Shown one piece after another: positions 1-12,219 of a DNA stretch of 64,000 nt (position 1 is its first letter; each line of letters starts with the position of its first letter). This DNA comes from Suillus spraguei (lineage: Eukaryota; Basidiomycota; Agaricomycetes; Boletales; Suillaceae): positions 50,375-114,374 of the forward strand of contig JABCPU010000217.1 of assembly GCA_016800925.1 (NCBI GenBank). The letters run 5' to 3'. The notes beneath the pieces were generated by a model, which was not told the origin of the DNA, searched no databases, and saw nothing but the letters and a program-made list of their open reading frames with translations. The translations under genes and the position numbers were made by a program.

Positions 1-182
1 TTTCCATGAGGAAGTTATGAACCTCAGTGATGTTGGATTGATTCACGCTCCACTTTACAATTGACATTGAATTGATATCTTTTTGCCAGGTTTTGTTGGT
101 GTTATCGATTATTTCTTACTTGCGCGCACGATCGACCTCGAGCGTGTCTTTCAAAGAGAACATCATCTAAATAAATTAGGAT

Positions 183-955
183 TCAGAAACTAAGATACAA
201 GCTAGTACTCGTCAGAGGCAGTGGGGACAGTCCGAGCTGTGACATAGCAACTGCCCAGCCATCGACAAGGGCAGCTTGGTCGGTGAGGAGCTCTTCACGA
301 AGTTGTTCAAGGTGATCTATTTGAAATTAATGAGTGAAGCGGGCGTCACTATCCGATCATAGTAGTGTGTTCCAGTTACCTGGCATGAGTGCGCTTAATG
401 CTGTCACAGACAGCGGCCAAGCAAGTGGATCCAGATTCATGCTAACAGACGATGATGAGTATGGCACTCAGTTTCGCAATGAGCAATAAAATTCTGATGC
501 CGTTTTGTATCTGGGGGTTTCAGCCAGGGCTAACAACCTGAGGCAGAATGCTGCAAAGAGATAACATCGTGATTGTTTGAGTCGAAGTGTTCATGAGAAG
601 CGAAATATCGGTGGCTGCAAGGCGCCATCCGGTGTCTGTCCTTGAAGATGATTGGATGGAGCTGCGTCTGCTGAGAGGGTCCACTCGAGTCATCATTTGT
701 AGGTGCTTTCGCGCCAGGTCGGTGTAAGTTGCCACTGGAACAGTCGCTGTCGTCCTATATAGAGATTCAAATATCAAGTGATAAAGTTTCAGTACATTGT
801 GCGACTTCATACCTTGAGAGAAGTCCTTCACTAAATCGTCATCGTAATCAACAAGGGTGGTGTCAGAATCGATCGAGAGGCGCTTGGCGCTCTGAACCGG
901 TAGTATTGTGCATAGTGTAGAACGTGTGAATGACAAAGTGCAGTGGTCGGAGTCA
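183..955 (-). CDS. hypothetical protein, 3' exons (5' end unresolved)
   Basis: I do not recognise this gene. Three or four exons can be joined on the reverse strand: one ending near 836 after an acidic stretch (DYDDDLVKDFSQ), one from about 777 down to 526, one at about 432-379, and a last exon from about 316 to the stop at 183-185. The junctions have usable GT and AG borders at 50-95 nt introns, and the last exon reads through without stops in the linked frame, ending STSLYLSF. No ATG lies in the frame of the upstream exon between about 836 and the next in-frame stop, so a further 5' exon (perhaps using the ATG near 1042) is needed. The composition is Ser/Thr-rich, with no membrane segment or recognisable motif. 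It could also be a decayed gene. Confidence 0.4.
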
Positions 956-1488
956 TTTGCGATTGAATTTGATGAAATTAGTGCAGATGGCGATGCAAGG
1001 TTTGGATAAGATTGAATCCGGTGAAATTGAAGAGAAATCAGACATTTTGTTGTAGATGAAGGGTACGCTGTTGTTGGAAGCTAGAACCAGGGCCACGATA
1101 GAAATGCAGAGTTTCACAAGTGAAAAATGTTGAGAATAAGTCGTAAAGAAATGTGCAGACAATCCTCCAAAATATTATCGATCTTTTAATCAAGGGTTGA
1201 GGGCAATGGTCAATCGAGCAATGAAATCAGTATCAGACGCGCCTAGTCACGTGCTTGCAATCAATTCAGTACCTTTGAGTATCCTGACCCCTACCATGCT
1301 AGTATTTGCGGGCATTTCTGTTCAAAGAGCTGACGAAGTACTTGCGTAATTACCCTATGTAGCGCCTGAATTGCATCAGTAGCATAGTCAGTAACATCGT
1401 TCAAACGTTCATCCAAGGTGCTTGCGGAGTTGGAAAACAAACATAATCACATGCTCAATTAGCAGTGCATCTTGAATTGAACTGCAGC
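956..1488. other. intergenic region
   Basis: Short overlapping ORFs only. It may hold the missing 5' exon of the reverse-strand gene to the left and the promoter of the isomerase gene to the right. No clear TATA box or repeat was seen. Confidence 0.4.
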
Positions 1489-2674
1489 ATGACCAGTCTC
1501 AAGAGCAAGTACATCAAAATCTCCAGTCCTGCCCCACACGTGTTGTTGTTAGAGTTGAACAGGTACTGCACCTCACAAATCTCGCGTTTTCAATTTGACA
1601 AAACTGTCCGTTCCCTATCAGACAGCCAGTCAACGCATTCAGTACAGAGCAAGTCGTTCGTTCCACAGTTTCCGCAACCGCTAGTGCTCACGCCACATGA
1701 TCATTGTATAGGTTTTTCAAAGAGTATGGATGTACATTCGACGCACTCTCGAAGCATCCGGATGACATCCGCGCGGTCGTCCTTTCGTCCGCATTGCCTA
1801 ATGTGTTCACCGCAGGGATCGACTGTAAGCGCTGCACCCCCTGAAGTAGACGAGTAGCTCATCTTTAGCAGTCCAGGGGCTTATGAATCTCGGTGCCGGA
1901 GACGCCATAGATCCTGCACGTCGCGCATTTCTCATCCGAGACGACATCCTCGACATCCAACACGCTATAGCAGCCCCTGAGCGGTGCCCAATTCCCGTCA
2001 TAGTAGCAGTGCATGGGATCGTGATCGGCCTAGGAATAGATATCATCTCCGCGTGTGACGTCCGATATGCAGCATCAGATGCGAAATTCTCCATCAAGGC
2101 TCGTTGGTCACGTTGGCTGCTCAGTCATTTGTCTGATGAAAGCTGCCTTGTATAGGAAGTTGAAATGGGACTGGCGGCTGATGTCGGGACGCTAGCTTAT
2201 TTGCAAAAGATTACGGGGAATCATTCATTAGCCCGCGAGCTTGCGTATACTGCACGCACGTTCTCGAGTGGCGAAGCTGAGAAACTCGGCCTTGTTTCTA
2301 AGGTTGTTCAAGACGGGAGGGACGGAGTGGTGGCTGCAGCATTGCAATTGGCCAAAGATATCGCTTCGAAGAGTCCTGTTGCAGTGACTGGAACAAAGCA
2401 CCTCCTTCTGCACGCCAGGGATCATAGGTATGAGTGTCTGTTCACGCTTTTGAACCAATTCATTGTTTTGTGATTATAGCGTCGCTGAGAATTTGCAGTA
2501 CACGGCTACTTGGAATTCAGCTGCGCTTCAGGCTACGGTTGGTTCAATCACCATTCGTTTTTCATACTCAATTGATAAGAAATACTATGCTAGGACTTAC
2601 AACAGTCAGTCAAAGCGGGAATGGCCAAATCAAAGGAGTCTCCGAAGTTCTTCTCGTTAAAGCCCAAGCTCTAG
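1489..2674 (+). CDS. delta(3,5)-delta(2,4)-dienoyl-CoA isomerase (ECH1-like, crotonase family)
   Basis: Enoyl-CoA hydratase/isomerase superfamily enzyme expected to isomerise 3,5-dienoyl-CoA to 2,4-dienoyl-CoA during oxidation of unsaturated fatty acids. Seven exons join into one frame (1489-1562, 1622-1648, 1712-1824, 1869-2098, 2156-2427, 2480-2537, 2594-2674), totalling 855 nt and 284 aa. Visible signatures are LNRQPVNAF near the N-terminus, the oxyanion-hole segments SSALPNVFTAGID and VHGIVIGLGIDIISACD, and KEVEMGLAADVGTL. The three acidic residues that define dienoyl-CoA isomerases (Asp in GIDI, Glu in KEVE, Asp in AAD) are all kept, which separates it from plain hydratases. The C-terminus is PKL, a weak PTS1-like tripeptide that suggests a peroxisomal location (inference). 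The start is the first ATG before the conserved YIKIS strand. Two introns (1649-1711 and 2099-2155) appear to be GC-AG. The 1868/1871 acceptor choice is ambiguous by three bases. Confidence 0.88.
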
Positions 2675-2825
2675 TTGTTCGAGTGCGCTATGTTTTTACT
2701 CTGAGCCTTTCCTGATCCTAATGATGATTCCAAATTTACATGCGTCAGTTTTTGTTACATGATAGTGAGTACAATGAGAGTTCAAGATACTACATGTACA
2801 TTAGATGCTATCTATTTCCCCCAGC

Positions 2826-4800
2826 TCACATCACGTGGCCCAGGTTGACGTGGACAGACTTCACTGCAGTGTAACTGAAAACATATAAGTTTGTGCCAAT
2901 ATACCATGAACGTAACACTCACTTAGCGAGGGCATACTCGCCGAGCTCACGACCAATACCGCTCTGCTTGAAACCGCCGAACGGTACGTTGGAGTTCAAT
3001 GAGTTAACGCAGTTGATCCATGCAGTTCCAGCCTTGAGTTTGTGCGCGGTGTTGATAGCCCGGTTCAAGTTCTGGGTGAAAACAGCAGCAGCAAGACCGT
3101 AGACTGTGTCGTTTGCCTGCCTGATCACATCTTCCTCATCCTTGAACTTGATGACAACACCGACAGGACCAAAGATCTCCTCTTGGACAATCTTCATCGA
3201 TGGGTCGACATTGGTGAAGATGGTGGGCTTGATGAAGTAACCCTCGCTTCCATGACGCTCGCCACCAATCTCGACTTTGGCACCAGCCGCCTTTCCAGAC
3301 TCAATGTAAGACATAATACGCTGAAACGTCATTAGATGGATGCATGGTTGCGGGAGAATCCCACGACGTACGTTGAATTGGACCTCTGAGACCTGAGGAC
3401 CCTGGAAAGTGTCAGGCGCAAATGGGTCGCCGACCTTGAGCGACCGAGTTTTCTCCGTGAAACGCTTGAGGAATTCGTCATGAATGCCTTCTTGCACGAA
3501 GATACGCGAACCCGCGCAACACGTCTGACCGTGGTTCCAGCTGGTAATGTAAGTGTGGGTTGCCTGACAGCACGTTACATATACTCACAAAATACCGAAT
3601 GCAGCCCAGTTGACAGCTTGTTCGATGTCTGCATCGTCAAAAATGATGTTTGGACTCTTTCCACCGAGTTCAAGAGTAACGTTCTTAAGGTTGCTCCTTG
3701 CAGAAGCCTCCATGATCTTACGACCAACAAGGGTTGAACCAGTGAAGGCAACCTTTTCTATCTTCATATGCGAAGAGATGGCATTACCGACAGTGTTTCC
3801 GTAACCAACGAGGACGTTGACTACTCCAGGGGGGAAGCCAGCCTCGTTGATAAGGTGGCACATTCGGATGGCAGTCAGGGGTGTGAATTCTGAGGGTTTT
3901 AGAACGATCGTGTTACCGCATGCGAGAGCAGGACCCAGTTTCCAGGCCATCATGAGCACTGCAAAATGAAGGGTCAACTTGAATGTATGACACTGAGGGC
4001 GGCCGATGTGTACATACATGGGAAATTCCATGGGATAATTTGACCCTATTTCACGAGTATGAGAGAAATATCTGGAAGCTTGAGATACGTGTACTTACAA
4101 CGACACCGATGGGCTCGTGACGAGTGTAGGTGAGCTTGTCTTCGGTTGTCTGCCAAGGTGTCAGCGAATGAGCAAAGTTGATTGTTGAAAGCTTCAAACC
4201 TCTTGTACTTGACCAGTAACCTTGTCTGCCCAACCAGCATAGTAGCGAATACAATCAATGGCACCAGCAACGTCAGCATTTCTTGCCCATTTGAAAGTCT
4301 TGCCTGGCAGTTATTTGTCAGCGATTTAGACATCTTCTAATTGGTCTGGATGCTGACCATTGTCCAATGCCTCCAGTGCAGCAAGCTCATCGGCATTTTT
4401 CTCCATGAGGGCAACGAGCTTTGACATCAAAATGCTACGCTTGGTACCGGGCGCATGAAGACCCCAGGTGGTGTCGAAGGCTGCATGCGCAGCATCGACG
4501 GCAAGGTCGACATCCTTGGACGTACCCTCGGACACAGACGTTATCACTTGTCCATTTGCTGTGCATCGAGTTTGTATAAGGTCGTAAATATCAACCATCA
4601 ACAGAACTTACTTGGGTTTATGACACTAGAATCGTCAAGGTCAGTAAGAAGTGATTGATTAGCGATAGGGGTAGATCATACTCAAGGGTGGTATTGTCTG
4701 ATCCATCCACAAACTGGCCGTTAATAAAAAGGCCAGTGCTGAAGGAGACTTTTGCTTTGAAAGTGGGTGTGTCGAACTGGTGAGTGAACGTGGAGGGCAT
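2826..4800 (-). CDS. NAD(P)-dependent aldehyde dehydrogenase (ALDH1/2-like)
   Basis: Oxidises aldehydes to carboxylic acids with NAD(P)+. Ten exons on the reverse strand give a protein of about 500 aa, the usual family length. Motifs in order: [10 protein letters not shown] (N-terminal strand), [27 protein letters not shown] (cofactor site), [12 protein letters not shown] (Rossmann region), LELGGKSP with the general-base Glu, GQTCCAGSR with the catalytic Cys, EEIFGPV, and [17 protein letters not shown]. The last exon continues past the apparent stop at 2919: an intron of about 57 nt joins ALA to [11 protein letters not shown] and the true stop at 2826-2828. Exon 2 is only 14 nt (4612-4625), yet it encodes the conserved VINP element. 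The start ATG at 4800 follows a TATA box by about 40 bp. There is no obvious targeting peptide, so a cytosolic location is inferred. Confidence 0.93.
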
Positions 4801-4836
4801 GGTGACTTGATGAATTTGATTTCTCTTGCGAGTTGT

Positions 4837-4846
4837 TTTTATATAG
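4837..4846 (-). promoter_or_regulatory. TATA box of the aldehyde dehydrogenase gene
   Basis: Reverse strand reads CTATATAAAA about 40 bp upstream of the ATG at 4800, a suitable position for a core promoter with a short leader. Confidence 0.55.
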
Positions 4847-5602
4847 GAGCGGAGTGCCATTACGAAATTAGGTCGGAGAAATCTCCTTAGGGGTCTTGTG
4901 ACTTGAACTTTACTTCCTCGTGAACAAATCATAATATTGGATACATGGCATATGATATGCCCGCACCAGATGCCATAATATCGATTTATCCCGTCTTGTT
5001 GGCTCCACAGCCTCATGTTCGTTTCGCTCAGTTCTTTACGTCTTACTAGTAGGAGCTCCTGCGCGGCGGCAGTCGAGCCTCGCCATCTTGTCCACTAAGT
5101 CTTCGGAATGAGTCTCTCGATCTCCCAGTCGAGTCCGGCGAAACTCGTTATATATGGTGATTATAAGACTAGACATTCGCAGCATGTGAATGTAATGTTT
5201 CGCTGATGACGGTCAACTGGTCGTCTTGGATTGAAGGTGGAAAGGGTCACGTAATTCCTCTCTTGGCATCCCATTATGGTTGCTGCCCGGATCTATCCTT
5301 ATGGATTACTCTTGCTTTTTGACTCAAAAGTTATCGTACGTTTTCAGCCTGGTCCTGTAGGCCCACCTACGTCCACCCATCGCCGGTCTTTGAGGCCTAA
5401 GGCGTGAGGGATGGGATTCTCGATATTTCCGACGTCGCAACCTTCGAACGAGGGTAATATAGTCAGTAATGATAACTACACGCCCAATAACGTTGTCTCA
5501 TGAGAACACAAGAACCTCGTGACTTTTCGATGAGTACAATTGCCATACAAACAAGTACCTGCAATGAACGTGACGTTATCTACGATATATAGGTAGCGCC
5601 CA
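4847..5602. other. intergenic region upstream of ALDH
   Basis: About 750 bp between the ALDH start and the 3' end of the sugar transporter. It holds the distal ALDH promoter and the transporter terminator region. No coding signal or repeat was recognised. Confidence 0.5.
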
Positions 5603-8076
5603 TCACGAGGTCTTTCTCGGAGTGTCAACTTTCCCGTCTATTGTTTCTATGCCTAATATCCTATCAGCTTCTGGTGACCCTGCAAGAGGGATGTCCTTCC
5701 GTAGAGAGACGCCGACTGGTGAGACGCCTTCGTTGTAAGCCAATGCAAAGACAACATCCATATCTGGAAGAGATGTTTGAACTGACAATAGCAAATACAT
5801 CACAGATGTAAAATTACCTTCCAATGAACGACCTGCAGTCTCTGGGAAGAAGAAATAGACTACTGGAATGATGAGAGCGTTCAACGCAGCGAATACTACT
5901 CAAACATTAGCCTCATACGTGACGCGATATTTCATGACCTACCGATGTAGGTGCCCCATGATATATTGTTGAAGGATGGGCCAGTAACCATCACGACTAC
6001 AAAATTAAATATCCAATTCGAAGCTGTGTCACAAGATATCAGTACCAAATATAAATGGAAAAAAGACTAAATACATGTGCTCAGCGCATTGGCCGGCGCA
6101 CGAATTTCCAACCCGACGATTTCAGCAGGCTGACGCAACGACATATGAGTTTTGCGTAAATTTCAGTAAGCAAGTAGCTCACGTATAGCCATGTCATACC
6201 CAACCAGCCGATAGCGAAGAATGAGTTAAACACAAAAAGTAGCAAAGCGCTCACTACTTGTGCTCCAGTGCCTCGTACGCTGCCAAGAACGGCAAGCAAT
6301 ATCATAGTGATGCACTGGCCCACAGCGCCAAAAATCATGAGCTTTCGTCGCCCGATACGGTCTATGATGAAGATAGCTATGATAGAGGCAAGGAAATACT
6401 CTGTTCCATTGGCAGCCGCGATGAGACGCGAGGTAACATCCGACAGACCAAGTCGTTGAAACAGGATCGTCTACAGTGTCACAGACATCAGGGACCAATG
6501 GATTTAGAAGGGGAGGTAAGACTTGCAGCATAACTACAATGTAAACCGCCCATCAGACCATGGATTTATAATAAAGGTAGATACTCAACTATGTAATCAG
6601 GTTGATGCCCGTAATTTGTTGAAAGCACTGGATGATCACTCCTAGAGAAGCTCTCCGGAAATGTTGGCTCCGGCCGCCAACGAGAAGTTTTCTCAAAGGC
6701 GAACGCTTGATGTTCTGTTTGCCCCCAAGACCGCTGGAGGTCACAATGTCTTCGATAGCAACTGCTTCCCGGATAGCATGATAAGTGCGCTGCACTTCAG
6801 CATCGCCTGGGGGTTTGTTCTCGAGTGCCGATATGACCGCTACTGCCTCTGCGTTTCGGTTTTGCTTTACAAGCCTGATCACTGTTATCAGAAACCCTCC
6901 GAATAAACGAATTCGCATAATCACCATCTTGGTGATTCAGGAAGCTGAAGAATCCAGTCAGATAGTCGAGTGAGAGTAATTATATAGTTAACCCACAAAA
7001 CCAATTCCAAAGACCATGACCAGAGCCAAAACTATCTGAAGCGCAATGGGGACTCTCCATTGAGCGGAAGATCCACTCGCCCAAAAACTATGTGCTTGTG
7101 AGTTATGTGGCAGGGAATGAAGAGGTCAACATACAGGCCAAAATCTATCCACTTGATGCGCGCCATCAATTATGCCGAGGTGTCAGATTGGCGAGCTCAC
7201 TTACATACCTGGCAGAAATGTGACTTCAGAATACTGGCATAGCATGGCTACTTACGAGATCATGACACCAAAAGTGATGAGAGACCCTTCAATGCATATC
7301 AATGCGCCGCGTTTCGCTGCAGACGAGAGCTCTGCATGATAGCTAGGAACTGTAGAGGTCTGTCGTGCAACACAAGGTTCAGACGGAGGAACAAACTAGA
7401 GACACGGGGTACTGACATTCAAGCCATTGCCAATGCCAGTGAATATCCGAGCGACTACTAATTGAGCATAGCTGTAGCTGGTCGTTTGGAGAATAGCACC
7501 GATAATCATGATACATCCACCCAAAACAATCGTTCGGCGTCTTCCTAAACGATCTCCTACCCAAAGATTAGATAAAGCCCCCATGAGGCATCCAATTTCC
7601 TGTGCATGAAGATACATTGAGAACAATTTTAACGACTGTGATTCGTTGCTCACATATACAGCGACAACAAAACTTTGCAGAGTAGCGTGATTAGGGTGAC
7701 TGCTATCCACTACAACCTGGGGGAAGACCTTCTCGAACTGAAATCGATTATCGCTACACAACACTTGCGAAGGGTACGACTTAATGACAAGCATACCTGT
7801 CCAGCGGTCAGCAATGCGGACATAACCCCTTGATCATAGCTGCATGCCAACAACACTGTTCGCTTAGCAGGTTATCCAGAAAAGAGGTAGTATTTGTACG
7901 AACCCAAACAGCGTAAAACCAGCGCCAGCAACGAATGCGATCGAAAAGGTTAATTTACGCCCACGGAGGCGAAGGGCATTTGAAGCAACTTCGGCATCAA
8001 AACTAGTCTCTTCGTAGCGCTTCTTCTCTTCTCCTTCGAAGGTGCTTGAGATCGGAGGGCCGTCTGGCGTAGCCAT
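5603..8076 (-). CDS. MFS sugar transporter (sugar porter family)
   Basis: Twelve-helix major facilitator, sugar:H+ symporter type, at the plasma membrane. The start at 8076 gives a hydrophilic N-terminus followed by helix 1, where an intron joins TLFG to YDQGVMSALLTAGQF, the standard sugar-porter entry motif. The loop 2-3 signature DRLGRRRTIVLG is at about 7560. RIFTGIGNGLN and the carboxyl-side PETAGRSLE motif (about 5827-5855) follow, with a hydrophilic tail ending at 5603-5605. Many short introns break the gene; I count about ten, several only approximate in the 6000-7400 section. Length is about 520-540 aa, typical of the family. Substrate cannot be told from sequence: hexose, xylose, quinate and lactose porters share these motifs. 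No disabling stop was found inside the exons I could place. Confidence 0.85.
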
Positions 8077-8455
8077 GAGAATAGACAGTAGGCGCCTTCA
8101 GATTGAAAGCAGAAACGTTAATGGGTATCACGATAAGAACAGTCCTAATTTATAGGTTAAATATGTAAGGCCACAGATAGAAGTATGGAGCATAAGCTTG
8201 TGACCGAATGTTCCAAGTGAGTCAAGTCTAACGTGACCACGGGTAATGGATGGGATTTATCGTTACAGTCCATCGGTATTGGAGGGGAAGATTGTCGGAG
8301 TATCGTCAGGATAACTTCTAGTGCTGATCGGCATTCGAGAGTCGTGACGAAAGGAAGTTGGAAGGGTTTAGCAGCTAGGGTTAGAAATTGCGTGATAACT
8401 TTTAAGTCCTCGGAAACCTCACAACGCTATTAGGTAACACATTGTATCCCCACTG
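8077..8455. other. intergenic region upstream of sugar transporter
   Basis: Promoter region of the reverse-strand transporter; no gene recognised. Confidence 0.45.
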
Positions 8456-8945
8456 CCCCACAGAAGTCGGCACTTTCATAAAACTCACACATCTAGCTAC
8501 TTACATAAACACGAAATTTTTAGCATAGATACAATCTTCTCTCTATTACGAGGTTGAACGACCACGTTTGAAGCAGAATTGAGTGAGATAGTTGAAAGTC
8601 CCGGAGTCACGCAGAAATGTCACCTGCCGATATGTGCTGCCGACTTCACGCTGGTTGTTTTTGTCGATTTTGCACTAGTGTGATCATTGGATTTACATAG
8701 ACAGCCTCATCCGTAATATATTATACAACTTGAATGTGCACAATGATGGTCCGAGTCTCATTACATCCCCCTCACAAATTACAACTACAGCACTACTGAT
8801 CATGTTCGGTACTTGAGTAGTAGGCATATCAACTAAGTAGTAAATAGTACTTGCTCACTCACGCCGAATGCTAACTGAACTTGCGGCCTATGTGACGTGC
8901 AGTGACTTACTGTGACATTTGCGTGACTGCCGACTTCTGCGGGGT
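8456..8945. mobile_element. MITE-like sequence with terminal inverted repeats
   Basis: The left end (8456-8472) and the reverse complement of the right end (8929-8945) share the 17-mer CCCCRCAGAAGTCGGCA, with one transition. The interior of about 490 bp has no coding capacity. A related stretch, in opposite orientation, lies at 28325-28400 and matches 8881-8955. That match continues some 10 bp beyond the right inverted repeat (TGCAATCGGCAC on the reverse strand), so the true family border may lie further out. A short echo of the end also occurs at 11932. No convincing target duplication was seen. Confidence 0.5.
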
Positions 8946-10088
8946 GCCGATTGCACTGTAGTACGGTAAAAATGTGTCTGTGCAGCTGTACTGCATGTCA
9001 TGCCCGTCTTCCACATAACTTACACTATCTTTGTCTGTCCGCATGTCCTCAAGGCTTACACAGTTAAATTTCTTTGCCAATTATCTAGAGTGCTCGAGCT
9101 CCGAGCATGCCTGTCGATCTTCGTGTCTTCCATACATCTTACCGTTGGAGTCCTTCACAACCCTTGCCGGTTTATATTTTCCGTTCTCGCGATATCGTTC
9201 TCATCCGACCTGATGTTTAACACATCCTTGCTTCCCCGCCACCCGCTCGAAAAGGGTGGAAAAGTCTGGTGGAATTTCTTTGTCTTGCCTCAACTCATTT
9301 GCGCCCGCATCAGATTCAATTGGGAGTCGTCTCTCCCGCGCACCGATGGTCAGTGCCTCAACTCTCAAGAACGTAAACCAATATTTAATTTCAAAAAAAT
9401 TATACTCAATTACTGCATGCGCTTAGCTGGAGCCCTAGTAAGTACTCCAGGAATCGTCAGTGATTCCGGAAGGTGACAGTCCGGATAGCACATGGATCAC
9501 GCGCACCTAGTACAACAACGGATTCTATTAATTGCTAGATTGTCGTTGTGATTTGCCATGTGCACAGTATATGACATGTGCGCAGTATTTGAAAGCGCTG
9601 AGCCGCATCACGACTGAGCATGAGCGTAGATGTCCAAATATATTCATTCCGAGTCACGAGTCAGCAGTACTGATACACTCCACCATTATTCAAGCTTCAG
9701 CGCTAACGAGCGTTCCTGTCTGTACGCACACGTTCGTTAATTTTCTTCACGATTCGCAAGAAATGTGGCGGCCCGACTGCCTGCGTGAACGCGGATGTGA
9801 TGGGGCATATATCGAACGTGGTCGAACGGCCTACCTATTCGCAAACCATTGGCTCGAGCTAAATCGGTGCGCTATATCTGAGCCTGGCAGATGACAATAC
9901 TCATCCAATCCTTCACGCGGTTTGTCACATCTCCGTGATGCACCAGACCACTGTTGTACACGTTAATTGATATGTGAGCCGGCTGCACTAATTGTGTTTC
10001 TATATCATGAGTGATAGACGGAAAACTTACCATCCCGCTAGACAGCCTCATTCTATAACCAAGTTTTCAATAACTTGCCATTCCTGCC
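8946..10088. other. intergenic region upstream of acid phosphatase
   Basis: About 1.1 kb. Open frames near 9000-9476 and 9532-9894 lack recognisable motifs or intron support, and I treat them as chance. The distal part should hold the acid phosphatase promoter. Confidence 0.4.
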
Positions 10089-11574
10089 ATGACGAGCTGC
10101 AGTCGTTTGTTTTTCCTGGCACTTTTTGTCCTGCAGGAAACGACCCTTGCAGAATATGTGAAAACCAAGAGATCAACTGTTGCTCCAGTCGGTGCAGAGG
10201 TCCTGACGGTCGGCGTTATTGGGGGTGAGCAATCATCTGATCAACAGGAATTAATCCTTGACCAATACTTTGTAGATTATGGCTGGACGGGATGGGAACC
10301 GAGTCCTCCACATTTCTGCCTTGAAGTACTTCCGGAGCTGGAGGCTGCAGGAGTTGTTATTCCAAACGAGGTCCTAAACGACTGTGATCCTGGAGACATA
10401 ACCTACATAAACAATGCCACTGTTTTGCAGCGTGAGTGCCCCTGCTTTTTCTCCACAATGTAACTGAGCCCTCTGCAGTCGACACATCGGCGTATGTCGG
10501 ACAAATATGCGCGATGAAGAATTGCACTGCATTCGTACGTACTTGAACATAGCTTCGGATGTTGCTCATCTCGAGCTGTTTGCAGGTCTCTGTCGGTGAC
10601 AACTTTTATGACAGTGGTATTGATTTCACTACTGGCGGAATACTACGTTTCCAGGAAGCGTGGGTTGACATGTACACCCAAGGAGTCTTTGAGAATGCTC
10701 CTTGGTATCAATGTCTCGGGAATCATGACGTTGTGAAAGGTCAGAGTGGCATCGACTTCCAAACTCAAGTTGCTCCAATTTATGACTCTCGTTGGAACTT
10801 TGTGAGCTTAATATATTGGGACTTTTGGAACATCTACTGACCGCTCCTGTCAGGGAACACAAGGGCTTCCATATTGGACTTACGATCTGACAGGTTCAGA
10901 CTGGACTGCTACCTTTGTCGTCGTGGACTCAGATTGTTTCCTGAGCTCATATCAAAAGGTTGTGCATTTTGTTACATACAAACCAATGACTGATGGATGA
11001 CGGATCTTCTAGAATACCTCTGTATATATGAACTCGTACACGGAAGCCTGCTATGCCGACAAGCAAACGCAGGTTGACTTCCTAGCTGCTGCATTCGGTA
11101 ATTCCACGGCTACATGGAAATTCCTTCAACTTCACCACCCTTACATCTCTTCAACTACCAATGAGACTGACCTCGCACCTCTCATGGAGATTGTTATTCA
11201 GCACAACGGGATTGTCCTGAACGGTCATGACCACTGCCTTGCGCATTATTATGCAAATAATACCAACTTCATTCTCTCTGGTGCTGCGGGCTACCCTCAA
11301 GCTGGTGACTGCAACTACGGTATTTCACTCGGATCGTATGTAAAGTTCTTGGCAGCAAATCCAATGACTGGTATGGTTCTCGATTTTCCACATATTGGTC
11401 TGGCTTAACACTCCGTCAGCGGCGAGCGGTTTCGTGACTATGGATATCAGCAGCCAGTCCATAAACGTTGAATATTACGTGCGAGACATGCAATTCGAAA
11501 ACGGGGATCTATACCCTGTTCCGTACGATCTCAACCCTTCTTATTCATTCCAGATCACAGAGCACTCGACTTGA
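10089..11574 (+). CDS. secreted purple acid phosphatase-like metallophosphatase
   Basis: Calcineurin-like phosphoesterase resembling tartrate-resistant (ACP5-type) purple acid phosphatase, which releases phosphate from organic esters. The start ATG at 10089 opens a signal peptide (residues 1 to about 21, hydrophobic LFFLALFVL, ending around TLA). Exons join across introns at about 10226-10276, 10432-10478, 10537-10586, 10801-10854, 10959-11012 and a last one near 11370-11418. Metal-ligand motifs in order: GDYGWTG (GDxG), SVGDNFYDSG (GDxxY), LGNHDVV (GNHD), LHHPYISS, and NGHDHCLAHY (GHDHxL). The C-terminus ends FQITEHST, stop 11572-11574. Several NxS/T sites fit an extracellular glycoprotein. 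The role in phosphorus scavenging is inferred. The open frame through 11408 overruns the last intron and is not the real end. Confidence 0.88.
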
Positions 11575-12219
11575 TGATCCTTTGAAGATCTAAAGACCCT
11601 CGAGTCACACCATCGATATTTTTTGTATGTGTGGTTGACGATGCGAGGACATTTCATTTGCATTGGTACTATCGAACCATAGCAACTTCCCTATATATCT
11701 GCTAGATGTAGATACTGATTTCTTTATTTAAGGGTCGAGATCAGTCTAAGCGGACCTTGTATATTACCATGGTTCAATGTATTACGGTGCTTATAAGAGG
11801 GACCCAAGGTGACAAGGATGTATGTAACGTTTTTCATTGCCAGTGTGTATGAGAAAGATTAAAGTGACACGGTGTTGACGAGGTCTAGGTGACTAGAATT
11901 TCCTTTTTTTTTAAAATGCTAATGACTTTTGCCGACTTCTGCGGATCTATAGCTACTCCGTTCAACGTTGACAGAATGGCAGCATGTCACGGACACTGAT
12001 GTGCCTTAATATGACTTGATTACACAATTGAAGGATCATGCATATGAAGCAAATATTCCCAACATGATGCGTGTCTACTTATTATGAATCTCGGACTTAC
12101 TTATGGTTGTCTCCTACTAACATTACTGTCCTCTTAGTTCAAGTTGTTGTTATCTCGCAGTCGGCCAGTTCACGTCGGACTACCGGTGTTTTCTCCCCGC
12201 CACTGACCAGATTGGGGTC
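11575..12219. other. intergenic region
   Basis: Terminator of the phosphatase and promoter of the next gene. A short sequence like the end of the 8.5 kb repeat (TGCCGACTTCTGCGG) sits near 11932. Nothing else recognised. Confidence 0.4.

Noticed and set aside
2919..2925. TGA at 2919 as the end of the aldehyde dehydrogenase
   Set aside because: It lies in an intron; splicing to 2826 restores the conserved C-terminal [11 protein letters not shown].
9000..9894. Two open frames of 158 and 120 codons upstream of the acid phosphatase gene
   Set aside because: No motif, no intron support and composition like flanking DNA; treated as chance.
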